Of a stretch of 64,000 nt of DNA, positions 1 through 10,777 are shown piece after piece. A program made the translations under genes and the position numbers. Each line of letters starts with the position of its first letter. The stretch's first letter is position 1. The stretch covers positions 558,001-622,000 of the forward strand of contig NW_027478170.1 in assembly GCF_051020975.1 (NCBI RefSeq), read 5' to 3'. The DNA is from Osmia lignaria lignaria. Its lineage: Eukaryota; Arthropoda; Insecta; Hymenoptera; Megachilidae. The notes beneath the pieces are model-generated. The model had not been told where the DNA came from, did no database searches, and was given only the letters and a program-made list of their open reading frames with translations.

Positions 1-32
1 TAGCTCGCTTCGTTTCCGAGATATTTGCAGAT

Positions 33-166
33 TTATCTCAAGGGAAGGGGCCTGACGGACATATTTCGAGATATTTCTTCTTCTTGTTGTTCTTCTTCTG
101 CACAGCTAAGCTGGAAGTGGCATTTGCAGCGCGCAATAGTGCAGAGTTATCTCAAAGAAAGGGGCC
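33..166 (+). repeat. Internal 20-bp direct repeat, copies 114 bp apart
   Basis: Bases 33-52 and 147-166 of the reference unit match at 18 of 20 positions. Both read TTATCTCAA, then a purine run, then GGGGCC. The distance between them is 114 bp, exactly the excess length of the three 436-bp units in domain IV. Misaligned recombination between these two motifs therefore explains those variants. The first copy is altered to TTAGCTC or TTCAGCTC in some unit classes, and the second to TTATCGC in others. Confidence 0.85.
74..99 (+). repeat. TTC-rich pyrimidine tract
   Basis: Twenty-four of these 26 bases are pyrimidines, mostly TTC triplets interrupted by two G residues (TTGTTG) at 86 and 89. The tract recurs in every unit. 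A common variant has CCTC in the second half (units starting 1289 and 5475, for example), and a few units have a third TTC in place of the first TTG. The complementary strand is purine-rich, so each unit has one strand-asymmetric patch. Confidence 0.8.
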
Positions 167-210
167 ACGGTGTTTCTGTATCTCTATTATGTTGGTGCGG
201 CTTCGGAACT

Positions 211-322
211 TTTAAATATCTTGATATATCTCGAGAACTACGCATCTGATCAAAAAATATCATAGAACATAAAAAGTAGGAAACTTAATTCTCTACAAAA
301 AAGGTCTCTTAACGTTTTGCAA
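211..322. other. AT-rich linker part of the unit with A-tracts
   Basis: GC is 31 of 112 here. It begins with TTTAAA, continues through GATATATC and the palindrome TCTCGAGA (229-236), then holds A-tracts at 252-257, 271-275, 281-283 and 297-302. The tract spacings (about 18, 9 and 17 bp between centres) are not a clean multiple of the helical repeat, so strong intrinsic curvature is not assured. Two main versions exist: CATAAAAAGTAGGAAACTTAA and, mainly from domain II on, CATAAATTGTAGGAAACATAA. Confidence 0.75.
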
Positions 323-3300
323 TAGCTCGCTTCGTTTCCGAGATATTTGCAGATTTATCTCAAGGGAAGGGTCCTGACGGACATATTTCGAGATATTTCT
401 TCTTCTTGTTGTTCTTCTTCTGCACAGCTAAACTGGAAGTGGCATTTCCAGCTCGCAATCATGCAGAGTTATCTCAAAGAGAGGGGCCACGGTGTTTCTG
501 TATCTCTATTATGTTGGTGCGGCTTCGAAACTTTTAAATATCTTGATATATCTCGAGAACTACGCCTCTGATCGAAAAATATCATAGAACATAAAAAGTA
601 GGAAACTTAATTCTCTACAAAAAAGGTCTCTTAACATTTTGCCATAGCTCGCTTCGTTTCCGAGATATTAGCAGATTTATCTCAAGGGAAGGGGCCTGAC
701 GGACATATTTCGAGATATTTCTTCTTCTTGTTGTTCTTCTTCTGCACAGCTAAGCTGGAAGTGGCATTTGCAGCTCGCAATAGTGCAGAGTTATCGCAAA
801 GAAAGGGGCCACGGTGTTTCTGTATCTCTATTATGTTGGTGCAGCTTCGGAGCTTTTAAATATCTTGATATATCTCGAGAACTACGCATCTGATCAAAAA
901 ATATCATAGAACATAAAAAGTAGGAAACTTAATTCTCTACAAAAAAGGTCTCTTAACATTTTGCCATAGCTCGCTTCGTTTCCGAGATATTTGCAGATTT
1001 ATCTCAAGGGAAGGGGCCTGACGGACATATTTCGAGATATTTCTTCTTCTTGTTGTTCTTCTTCTGCACAGCTAAGCTGGAAGTGGCATTTGCTGCGCGC
1101 AATAGTGCAGAGTTATCTCAAAGAAAGGGGCCACGGTGATTCTGTATCTCTATTATGTTGGTGCGGCTTCGGAACTTTTAAATATCTTGATATATCTCGA
1201 GAACTACGCATCTGATCAAAAAATATCATAGAACATAAAAAGTAGGAAACTTAATTCTCTACAAAAAAGGTCTCTTAACATTTTCCCATAGCTGGCATCG
1301 TTTCCGAGATATTTGCAGATTTAGCTCAAGGGAAGGGGCCTGACGGACATATTCCGAGATATTTCTTCTTCTTGTTGTTCCTCTTCTGCACAGCTAAGCT
1401 GGAAGTGGCATTTGCAGGTCGCAATAGTGCAGAGTTATCTCAAAGAAAGGGGCCACGGTGTTTCTGTATCTCTATTATGTTGGTGCGGCTTCGAAACTTT
1501 TAAATATCTTGATATATCTCGAGAACTACGCTTCTGATCGAAAAATATCATAGAACATAAAAAGTAGGAAACTTAATTCTCTACAAAAAAGATCTCTTAA
1601 CATTTTGCCATAGCTCGCTTCGTTTCCGAGATATTTGCAGATTTATCTCAAGGGAAGGGGCCTGACGGACATATTTCGAGATATTTCTTCTTCTTGTTGT
1701 TCTTCTTCTGCACAGCTAAGCTGGAAGTGGCATTTGCAGCTCGCAATAGTGCAGAGTTATCGCAAAGAAAGGGGCCACGGTGTTTCTGTATCTCTATTAT
1801 GTTGGTGCAGCTTCGGAGCTTTTAAATATCTTGATATATCTCGAGAACTACGCATCTGATCAAAAAATATCATAGAACATAAAAAGTAGGAAACTTAATT
1901 CTCTACAAAAAAGGTCTCTTAACATTTTGCCATAGCTCGCTTCGTTTCCGAGATATTTGCAGATTTATCTCAAGGGAAGGGGCCTGACGGACATATTTCG
2001 AGATATTTCTTCTTCTTCTTGTTCTTCTTCTGCACAGCTAAGCTGGAAGTGGCATTTGCAGCGCGCAATAGTGCAGAGTTATCTCAAAGAAAGGGGCCAC
2101 GGTGTTTCTGTATCTCTATTATGTTGGTGCGGCTTCGGAACTTTTAAATATCTTGATATATCTCGAGAACTACGCATCTGATCAAAAAATATCATAGAAC
2201 ATAAAAAGTAGGAAACTTAATTCTCTACAAAAAAGGTCTCTTAACATTTTCCCATAACTGGCATCGTTTCCGAGATATTTGCAGATTTAGCTCAAGGGAA
2301 GGGGCCTGACGGACATATTCCGAGATATTTCTTCTTCTTGTTGTTCCTCTTCTGCACAGCTAAGCTGGAAGTGGCATTTGCAGCTCGCAATAGTGCAGAG
2401 TTATCTCAAAGAAAGGGGCCACGGTGTTTCTGTACCTCTATTATGTTGGTGCAGCTTCGGAGCTTTTAAATATCTTGATATATCTCGAGAACTACGCATC
2501 TGATCAAAAAATATCATAGAACATAAAAAGTAGGAAACTTAATTCTCTACAAAAAAGGTCTCTTAACATTTTCCCATAGCTGGCATCGTTTCTGAGATAT
2601 TTGCAGATTTAGCTCAAGGGAAGGGGCCTGACGGACATATTCCGAGATATTTCTTCTTCTTGTTGTTCCTCTTCTGCACAGCTAAGCTGGAAGTGGCATT
2701 TGCAGGTCGCAATAGTGCAGAGTTATCTCAAAGAAAGGGGCCACGGTGTTTCTGTATCTCTATTATGTTGGTGCGGCTTCGGAACTTTTAAATATCTTGA
2801 CATATCTCGAGAACTACGCCTCTGATCGAAAAATATCATAGAACATAAAAAGTAGGAAACTTAATTCTCTACGAAAAAGGTCTCTTAACATTTTGCCATA
2901 GCTCGCTTCGTTTCCGAGATATTTGCAGATTTATCTCAAGGGAAGGGGCCTGACGGACATATTTCGAGATATTTCTTCTTCTTGTTGTTCTTCTTCTGCA
3001 CAGCTAAGCTGGAAGTGGCATTTGCAGCTCGCAATAGTGCAGAGTTATCGCAAAGAAAGGGGCCACGGTGTTTCTGTATCTCTATTATGTTGGTGCAGCT
3101 TCGGAGCTTTTAAATATCTTGATATATCTCGAGAACTACGCATCTGATCAAAGAATATCATAGAACATAAAAAGTAGGAAACTTAATTCTCTACAAAAAA
3201 GGTCTCTTAACATTTTGCCATAGCTCGCTTCGTTTCCGAGATATTTGCAGATTTATCTCAAGGGAAGGGGCCTTACGGACATATTTCGAGATATTTCTTC

Positions 3301-3864
3301 TTCTTGTTGTTCTTCTTCTGCACAGCTAAGCTGGAAGTGGCATTTGCTGCGCGCAATAGTGCAGAGTTATCTCAAAGAAAGGGGCCACGGTGATTCTGTA
3401 TCTCTATTATGTTGGTGCGGCTTCGGAACTTTTAAATATCTTGATATATCTCGAGAACTACGCATCTGATCAAGAAATATCATAAAACATAAAAAGTAGA
3501 AAACTTAATTCTCTACAAAAAAGGTCTCTTAACATTTTCCCATAGCTGGCATCGTTTCCGAGATATTTGCAGATTTAGCTCAAGGGAAGGGGCCTGACGG
3601 ACATATTCCGAGATATTTCTTCTTCTTGTTGTTCTTCTTCTGCACAGCTAAGCTGGAAGTGGCATTTGCAGCTCGCAATAGTGCAGAGTTATCGCAAAGA
3701 AAGGGGCCACGGTGTTTCTGTATCTCTATTATGTTGGTGCGGCTTCGGAACTTTTAAATATCTTGATATATCTCGAGAACTACGCATCTGATCAAAAAAT
3801 ATCATAGAACATAAAAAGTAGGAAACCTAATTTTCTACCAAAAAGGTCTCTTAACATTTTGCCG

Positions 3865-6762
3865 TAGCTCGCTTCGTTTCCGAGATATTTGCAGATTTAT
3901 CTCAAGGGAAGGGGCCTGACGGACATATTTCGAGATATTTCTTCTTCTTGTTGTTCTTCTTCTGCACAGCTAAGCTGGAAGTGGCATTTGCAGCGCGCAA
4001 TAGTGCAGAGTTATCTCAAAGAAAGGGGCCACGGTGTTTCTGTATCTCTATTATGTTGGTGCGGCTTCGGAACTTTTAAATATCTTGATATATCTCGAGA
4101 ACTACGCATCTGATCAAAAAATATCATAGAACATAAAAAGTAGGAAACTTAATTCTCTACAAAAAAGGTCTCTTAACGTTTTGCAATAGCTCGCTTCGTT
4201 TCCGAGATATTTGCAGATTTATCTCAAGGGAAGGGTCCTGACGGACATATTTCGAGATATTTCTTCTTCTTGTTGTTCTTCTTCTGCACAGCTAAACTGG
4301 AAGTGGCATTTCCAGCTCGCAATCATGCAGAGTTATCTCAAAGAGAGGAGCCACGGTGTTTCTGTATCTCTATTATGTTGGTGCGGCTTCGAAACTTTTA
4401 AATATCTTGATATATCTCGAGAACTACGCCTCTGATCGAAAAATATCATAGAACATAAAAAGTAGGAAACTTAATTCTCTACAAAAAAGGTCTCTTAACA
4501 TTTTGCCATAGCTCGCTTCGTTTCCGAGATATTTGCAGATTTATCTCAAGGGAAGGGGCCTGACGGACATATTTCGAGATATTTCTTCTTCTTGTTGTTC
4601 TTCTTCTGCACAGCTAAGCTGGAAGTGGCATTTGCAGCTCGCAATAGTGCAGAGTTATCGCAAAGAAAGGGGCCACGGTGTTTCTGTATCTCTATTATGT
4701 TGGTGCAGCTTCGGAGCTTTTAAATATCTTGATATATCTCGAGAACTACGCATCTGATCAAAAAATATCATAGAACATAAAAAGTAGGAAACTTAATTCT
4801 CTACAAAAAAGGTCTCTTAACATTTTGCCATAGCTCGCTTCGCTTCCGAGATATTTGCAGATTTATCTCAAGGGAAGGGGCCTGACGGACATATTTCGAG
4901 ATATTTCTTCTTCTTGTTGTTCTTCTTCTGCACAGCTAAGCTGGAAGTGGCATTTGCTGCGCGCAATAGTGCAGAGTTATCTCAACGAGAGGGGCCACGG
5001 TGTTTCTGTATCTCTATTATGTTGGTGCGGCTTCGGAACTTTTAAATATCTTGATATATCTCGAGAACTACGCATCTGATCAAAAAATATCATAGAAGAT
5101 AAAAAGTAGGAAACTTAATTCCCTACAAAAAAGGTCTCTTAACATTTTGCCATAGCTCGCTTCGTTTCCGAGATATTTGCAGATTTATCTCAAGGGAAGG
5201 GGCCTGACGGACATATTTCGAGATATTTCTTCTTCTTGTTGTTCTTCTTCTGCACAGCTAAGCTGGAAGTGGCATTTGCAGCTCGCACTAGTGCAGAGAT
5301 ATCTCAAAGAAAGGGGCCACGGTGTTTCTGTATCTCTATTATGTTGGTGCGGCTTCGGAACTTTTAAATATCTCGATATATCTCGAAAACTACGCTTCTG
5401 ATCAAAAAATATCGTAGAACATAAATTGTAGGGAATATAATTCTCTACAAAAAACGTCTCTTAACATTTTGCCATAGCTCGCTTCGTTTCCGAGATATTT
5501 GCAGATTCAGCTCAAAGGAACTGGCCTGACGGACATATTTCGAGATATTTCTTCTTCTTGTTGTTCTTCCTCTGCACAGCTAAGCTGGAAGTGGCATTTG
5601 CAGCTCGCAATAGTGCAGAGTTATCTCAAAGAAAGGGGCCACGGTGTTTCTGTATCTCTATTATGTTGGTGCGGCTTCGGAACTTTTAAATATCTCGATA
5701 TATCTCGAAAACTACGCTTCTGATCAAAAAATATCGTAGAACATAAATTGTAGGAAACATAATTCTCTACAAAAAAGGTCTCTTAACATTTTGCCATAGC
5801 TCGCTTCGTTTCCGAGATATTTGCAGATATATCTCAAGGGAAGGGGCCTGACGGACATATTTCGAGATATTTCTTCTTCTTGTTGTTCTTCTTCTGCACA
5901 GCTAAGCTGGAAGTGGCATTTACAGCTCGCAATAGTGCAGAGTTATCTCAAAGAAAGGGGCCACGGTGTTTCTGTATCTCTATTATGTTGGTGCGGCTTC
6001 GGAACTTTTAAATATCTTGATATATCTCGAGAACTACGCATCTGATCAAAAAATATCATAGAACATAAAAAGTAGGAAACTTAATTCTCTACAAAAAAGG
6101 TCTCTTAACATTTTGCCATAGCTCGCTTCGTTTCCGAGATATTTGCAGATTTATCTCAAGGGAAGGGGCCTAACGGACATATTTCGAGATATTTCTTCTT
6201 CTTGTTGTTCTTCTTCTGCACAGCTAAACTGGAAGTGGCATTTCCAGCTCGCAATAGTGCAGAGTTATCTCAACGAGAGGGGCCACGGTGTTTCTGTATC
6301 TCTATTATGTTGGTGCGGCTTCGGAACTTTTAAATATCTTGATATATCTCGAGAACTACGCATCTGATCAAGAAATATCATAAAACATAAAAAGTAGAAA
6401 ACTTAATTCTCTACAAAAAAGGTCTCTTAACATTTTCCCATAGCTGGCATCGTTTCCGAGATATTTGCAGATTTAGCTCAAGGGAAGGGGCCTGACGGAC
6501 ATATTCCGAGATATTTCTTCTTCTTGTTGTTCTTCTTCTGCACAGCTAAGCTGGAAGTGGCATTTGCAGCTCGCAATAGTGCAGAGTTATCGCAAAGAAA
6601 GGGGCCACGGTGTTTCTGTATCTCTATTATGTTGGTGCGGCTTCGGAACTTTTAAATATCTTGATATATCTCGAGAACTACGCATCTGATCAAAAAATAT
6701 CATAGAACATAAAAAGTAGGAAACCTAATTTTCTTCCAAAAAGGTCTCTTAACATTTTGCCG
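3865..6762. repeat. Pentamer HOR copy 2, interrupted by a four-unit island
   Basis: Units at 3865, 4187 and 4509 are types 1-3 of the pentamer. The unit at 4831 begins as type 4 (TGCTGCGCGC), and the unit at 6119 ends like the type-4 unit at 3221 (AAGAAATATCATAAAAC). The unit at 6441 is type 5. The span is 2,898 bp, which is 1,610 plus 1,288 (four units). From 3394 to about 4980 the sequence matches 6292 to about 7880 with only a few differences, including one at 4349 or so and one near 4532. Confidence 0.8.
4983..6270. repeat. Four-unit island of domain-II-type units inside domain I
   Basis: This 1,288-bp stretch carries markers otherwise typical of the array right of 19 kb. They are GATTCAGCTC followed by AAAGGAACTGG (unit 5475), CTCGATATATCTCGAAAAC, CATAAATTGTAGG, GATATATCTCAAGG, and CTAACGG with TTTCCAGCTC. 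Both ends carry the rare word CAACGAGAGG, at 4983 and 6271, exactly 1,288 bp apart. Removing the island joins the left half of a type-4 unit to the right half of another type-4 unit and restores the pentamer. The true exchange points may lie some tens of bases either side. Confidence 0.75.
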
Positions 6763-8372
6763 TAGCTCGCTTCGTTTCCGAGATATTTGCAGATTTATCT
6801 CAAGGGAAGGGGCCTGACGGACATATTTCGAGATATTTCTTCTTCTTGTTGTTCTTCTTCTGCACAGCTAAGCTGGAAGTGGCATTTGCAGCGCGCAATA
6901 GTGCAGAGTTATCTCAAAGAAAGGGGCCACGGTGTTTCTGTATCTCTATTATGTTGGTGCGGCTTCGGAACTTTTAAATATCTTGATATATCTCGAGAAC
7001 TACGCATCTGATCAAAAAATATCATAGAACATAAAAAGTAGGAAACTTAATTCTCTACAAAAAAGGTCTCTTAACGTTTTGCAATAGCTCGCTTCGTTTC
7101 CGAGATATTTGCAGATTTATCTCAAGGGAAGGGTCCTGACGGACATATTTCGAGATATTTCTTCTTCTTGTTGTTCTTCTTCTGCACAGCTAAACTGGAA
7201 GTGGCATTTCCAGCTCGCAATCATGCAGAGTTATCTCAAAGAGAGGGGCCACGGTGTTTCTGTATCTCTATTATGTTGGTGCGGCTTCGAAACTTTTAAA
7301 TATCTTGATATATCTCGAGAACTACGCCTCTGATCGAAAAATATCATAGAACATAAAAAGTAGGAAACTTAATTCTCTACAAAAAAGGTCTCTTAACATT
7401 TTGCCATAGCTCGCTTCGTTTCCGAGATATTAGCAGATTTATCTCAAGGGAAGGGGCCTGACGGACATATTTCGAGATATTTCTTCTTCTTGTTGTTCTT
7501 CTTCTGCACAGCTAAGCTGGAAGTGGCATTTGCAGCTCGCAATAGTGCAGAGTTATCGCAAAGAAAGGGGCCACGGTGTTTCTGTATCTCTATTATGTTG
7601 GTGCAGCTTCGGAGCTTTTAAATATCTTGATATATCTCGAGAACTACGCATCTGATCAAAAAATATCATAGAACATAAAAAGTAGGAAACTTAATTCTCT
7701 ACAAAAAAGGTCTCTTAACATTTTGCCATAGCTCGCTTCGTTTCCGAGATATTTGCAGATTTATCTCAAGGGAAGGGGCCTGACGGACATATTTCGAGAT
7801 ATTTCTTCTTCTTGTTGTTCTTCTTCTGCACAGCTAAGCTGGAAGTGGCATTTGCTGCGCGCAATAGTGCAGAGTTATCTCAAAGAAAGGGGCCACGGTG
7901 ATTCTGTATCTCTATTATGTTGGTGCGGCTTCGGAACTTTTAAATATCTTGATATATCTCGAGAACTACGCATCTGATCAAAAAATATCATAGAACATAA
8001 AAAGTAGGAAACTTAATTCTCTACAAAAAAGGTCTCTTAACATTTTCCCATAGCTGGCATCGTTTCCGAGATATTTGCAGATTTAGCTCAAGGGAAGGGG
8101 CCTGACGGACATATTCCGAGATATTTCTTCTTCTTGTTGTTCCTCTTCTGCACAGCTAAGCTGGAAGTGGCATTTGCAGGTCGCAATAGTGCAGAGTTAT
8201 CTCAAAGAAAGGGGCCACGGTGTTTCTGTATCTCTATTATGTTGGTGCGGCTTCGAAACTTTTAAATATCTTGATATATCTCGAGAACTACGCTTCTGAT
8301 CGAAAAATATCATAGAACATAAAAAGTAGGAAACTTAATTCTCTACAAAAAAGATCTCTTAACATTTTGCCA
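6763..8372. repeat. Pentamer HOR copy 3
   Basis: This copy is 6,762 bp (21 units) from copy 1, and I found no difference from it by eye. All private variants checked are shared, including ATTAGCAG in the third unit, GGTCGCAATAG in the fifth, and AAAAGATCTC just after 8340 (1590 in copy 1). Confidence 0.85.
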
Positions 8373-10777
8373 TAGCTCGCTTCGTTTCCGAGATATTTGC
8401 AGATTTATCTCAAGGGAAGGGGCCTGACGGACATATTTCGAGATATTTCTTCTTCTTGTTGTTCTTCTTCTGCACAGCTAAGCTGGAAGTGGCATTTGCA
8501 GCTCGCAATAGTGCAGAGTTATCGCAAAGAAAGGGGCCACGGTGTTTCTGTATCTCTATTATGTTGGTGCAGCTTCGGAGCTTTTAAATATCTTGATATA
8601 TCTCGAGAACTACGCATCTGATCAAAAAATATCATAGAACATAAAAAGTAGGAAACTTAATTCTCTACAAAAAAGGTCTCTTAACATTTTGCCATAGCTC
8701 GCTTCGTTTCCGAGATATTTGCAGATTTATCTCAAGGGAAGGGGCCTGACGGACATATTTCGAGATATTTCTTCTTCTTCTTGTTCTTCTTCTGCACAGC
8801 TAAGCTGGAAGTGGCATTTGCAGCGCGCAATAGTGCAGAGTTATCTCAAAGAAAGGGGCCACGGTGTTTCTGTATCTCTATTATGTTGGTGCGGCTTCGG
8901 AACTTTTAAATATCTTGATATATCTCGAGAACTACGCATCTGATCAAAAAATATCATAGAACATAAAAAGTAGGAAACTTAATTCTCTACAAAAAAGGTC
9001 TCTTAACATTTTCCCATAACTGGCATCGTTTCCGAGATATTTGCAGATTTAGCTCAAGGGAAGGGGCCTGACGGACATATTCCGAGATATTTCTTCTTCT
9101 TGTTGTTCCTCTTCTGCACAGCTAAGCTGGAAGTGGCATTTGCAGCTCGCAATAGTGCAGAGTTATCTCAAAGAAAGGGGCCACGGTGTTTCTGTACCTC
9201 TATTATGTTGGTGCAGCTTCGGAGCTTTTAAATATCTTGATATATCTCGAGAACTACGCATCTGATCAAAAAATATCATAGAACATAAAAAGTAGGAAAC
9301 TTAATTCTCTACAAAAAAGGTCTCTTAACATTTTCCCATAGCTGGCATCGTTTCTGAGATATTTGCAGATTTAGCTCAAGGGAAGGGGCCTGACGGACAT
9401 ATTCCGAGATATTTCTTCTTCTTGTTGTTCCTCTTCTGCACAGCTAAGCTGGAAGTGGCATTTGCAGGTCGCAATAGTGCAGAGTTATCTCAAAGAAAGG
9501 GGCCACGGTGTTTCTGTATCTCTATTATGTTGGTGCGGCTTCGGAACTTTTAAATATCTTGACATATCTCGAGAACTACGCCTCTGATCGAAAAATATCA
9601 TAGAACATAAAAAGTAGGAAACTTAATTCTCTACGAAAAAGGTCTCTTAACATTTTGCCATAGCTCGCTTCGTTTCCGAGATATTTGCAGATTTATCTCA
9701 AGGGAAGGGGCCTGACGGACATATTTCGAGATATTTCTTCTTCTTGTTGTTCTTCTTCTGCACAGCTAAGCTGGAAGTGGCATTTGCAGCTCGCAATAGT
9801 GCAGAGTTATCGCAAAGAAAGGGGCCACGGTGTTTCTGTATCTCTATTATGTTGGTGCAGCTTCGGAGCTTTTAAATATCTTGATATATCTCGAGAACTA
9901 CGCATCTGATCAAAGAATATCATAGAACATAAAAAGTAGGAAACTTAATTCTCTACAAAAAAGGTCTCTTAACATTTTGCCATAGCTCGCTTCGTTTCCG
10001 AGATATTTGCAGATTTATCTCAAGGGAAGGGGCCTTACGGACATATTTCGAGATATTTCTTCTTCTTGTTGTTCTTCTTCTGCACAGCTAAGCTGGAAGT
10101 GGCATTTGCTGCGCGCAATAGTGCAGAGTTATCTCAAAGAAAGGGGCCACGGTGATTCTGTATCTCTATTATGTTGGTGCGGCTTCGGAACTTTTAAATA
10201 TCTTGATATATCTCGAGAACTACGCATCTGATCAAGAAATATCATAAAACATAAAAAGTAGAAAACTTAATTCTCTACAAAAAAGGTCTCTTAACATTTT
10301 CCCATAGCTGGCATCGTTTCCGAGATATTTGCAGATTTAGCTCAAGGGAAGGGGCCTGACGGACATATTCCGAGATATTTCTTCTTCTTGTTGTTCTTCT
10401 TCTGCACAGCTAAGCTGGAAGTGGCATTTGCAGCTCGCAATAGTGCAGAGTTATCGCAAAGAAAGGGGCCACGGTGTTTCTGTATCTCTATTATGTTGGT
10501 GCGGCTTCGGAACTTTTAAATATCTTGATATATCTCGAGAACTACGCATCTGATCAAAAAATATCATAGAACATAAAAAGTAGGAAACCTAATTTTCTAC
10601 CAAAAAGGTCTCTTAACATTTTGCCGTAGCTCGCTTCGTTTCCGAGATATTTGCAGATTTATCTCAAGGGAAGGGGCCTGACGGACATATTTCGAGATAT
10701 TTCTTCTTCTTGTTGTTCTTCTTCTGCACAGCTAAGCTGGAAGTGGCATTTGCAGCGCGCAATAGTGCAGAGTTATC
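6763..10777. repeat. Segmental duplication A, right copy
   Basis: Right partner of bases 1-4015, offset 6,762 bp. After 10777 it continues into units with AACTTTGAAATATC (10835) that have no partner near 4073 and instead resemble those at 12445 and 13733. The near-perfect identity implies a recent event, or an assembly duplication. Confidence 0.85.

Larger units (their letters stand above)
17..233. other. Six copies of TATCTC/GAGATA within one unit
   Basis: In the reference unit TATCTC starts at 34, 148, 179 and 227, and its complement GAGATA starts at 18 and 68. The longer word CGAGATAT lies at 17-24 and 67-74, and its complement at 226-233. About 0.16 copies of a given hexamer on both strands would be expected in 322 bp, so six is a clear excess. 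Bases 64-77 and 223-236 form an imperfect inverted repeat (12 of 14 match). The CGAGATAT copies are kept in nearly all units. They could be protein-binding sites or remnants of a shorter ancestral repeat; the sequence does not decide between these. Confidence 0.75.
4..249 (+). other. Recurrent AUG-less open frame, probably non-coding
   Basis: Between the TAG at 1-3 and the TGA at 247-249 this frame has no stop; from TTG at 25 it would encode 74 residues. The frame recurs in most units at 322-bp spacing. It contains no ATG in the reference unit, so a conventional eukaryotic start is missing. The common variants are largely amino-acid changing (Q to R, I to L, E to K, I to F, Y to Q, R to T). 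Eighteen units starting between 1289 and 17388 have a stop at codon 4. Units at 30590, 31556, 32844, 35097, 43469 and 45723 are also closed. A second frame and parts of the minus strand are open too. There is no signal peptide, known domain or splice context. I read it as a by-product of homogenised repeats. Confidence 0.7.
1..322 (+). repeat. Reference monomer (first 322-bp unit)
   Basis: This first unit serves as the coordinate frame for sub-features; add 322 per unit to transfer positions, correcting for the six length variants. GC is 127 of 322 (39.4%), unevenly spread: about 45% in bases 1-200 and about 28% in bases 211-322. The unit carries two related purine-rich motifs 114 bp apart, a TTC-rich pyrimidine tract, an 8-bp palindrome and several A-tracts. 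I see no strong similarity between its two halves, so it is not an obvious dimer. Its length is close to two nucleosome repeats of about 161 bp, which is an inference only. Confidence 0.95.
1..1610. repeat. Pentamer HOR copy 1 (five units, 1,610 bp)
   Basis: The five unit types occur in this order: unit 1 has GCGCGC; unit 323 has GGGTCCTGACGG and AATCATGCAG; unit 645 has ATTAGCAG and TTATCGC; unit 967 has TGCTGCGCGC and GGTGATTCTG; unit 1289 has GCTGGCATCG and TTAGCTC. The same order recurs at 6763-8372. It also recurs at 3865-6762 once an inserted four-unit block is discounted. The last three types also occur together at 2899-3864 and 9661-10626. Confidence 0.85.
1..4015. repeat. Segmental duplication A, left copy (4,015 bp)
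   Basis: Bases 1-4015 reappear at 6763-10777 with no difference found on line-by-line reading. Shared rare variants include TTCTGAGATA near 2590, CTACGAAAAAGG near 2871, GACATATCTC near 2801, CCTTACGG near 3273 and AAACCTAATTTTCTACC near 3825. The match ends where ATCTCAAAG (here) becomes ATCGCAAAG (4016 versus 10778). The left limit is beyond the window. Confidence 0.85.

Noticed and set aside
7..24. Possible CENP-B box at the unit start (CTTCGTTTCCGAGATAT)
   Set aside because: It shares CTTCGTT with the 17-bp CENP-B box, but the central A and the CGGG half needed for binding are missing. Only half of the motif matches, so I do not call it.
50..80. Hammerhead ribozyme core, as found in some satellites
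   Set aside because: CTGACGG at about 52-58 is one base off the CUGANGA core. No GAAA follows at a suitable distance, and no stem pairing fits. CTGATCA at 246-252 and the minus strand also fail.
25..249. Array of about 170 small protein genes of 74 codons
   Set aside because: The start is TTG, not ATG. Variants are mostly amino-acid changing, many units carry stops, other frames are open as well, and there is no regulatory context. Repetition of one sequence explains the repetition of the frame.
1..322. RNA polymerase III A and B boxes (tRNA- or SINE-derived satellite)
   Set aside because: TAGCTCGCTTC and GATCAAAAA (GATCGAAAA in variants) are loose near-matches only. Key bases are missing and the order is implausible, and no tRNA fold is visible.
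1..322. Unit as a dimer of a 161-bp ancestor
   Set aside because: The two halves do not align beyond short words. The only clear internal duplication is the 20-bp motif 114 bp apart, which does not fit a 161-bp dimer.
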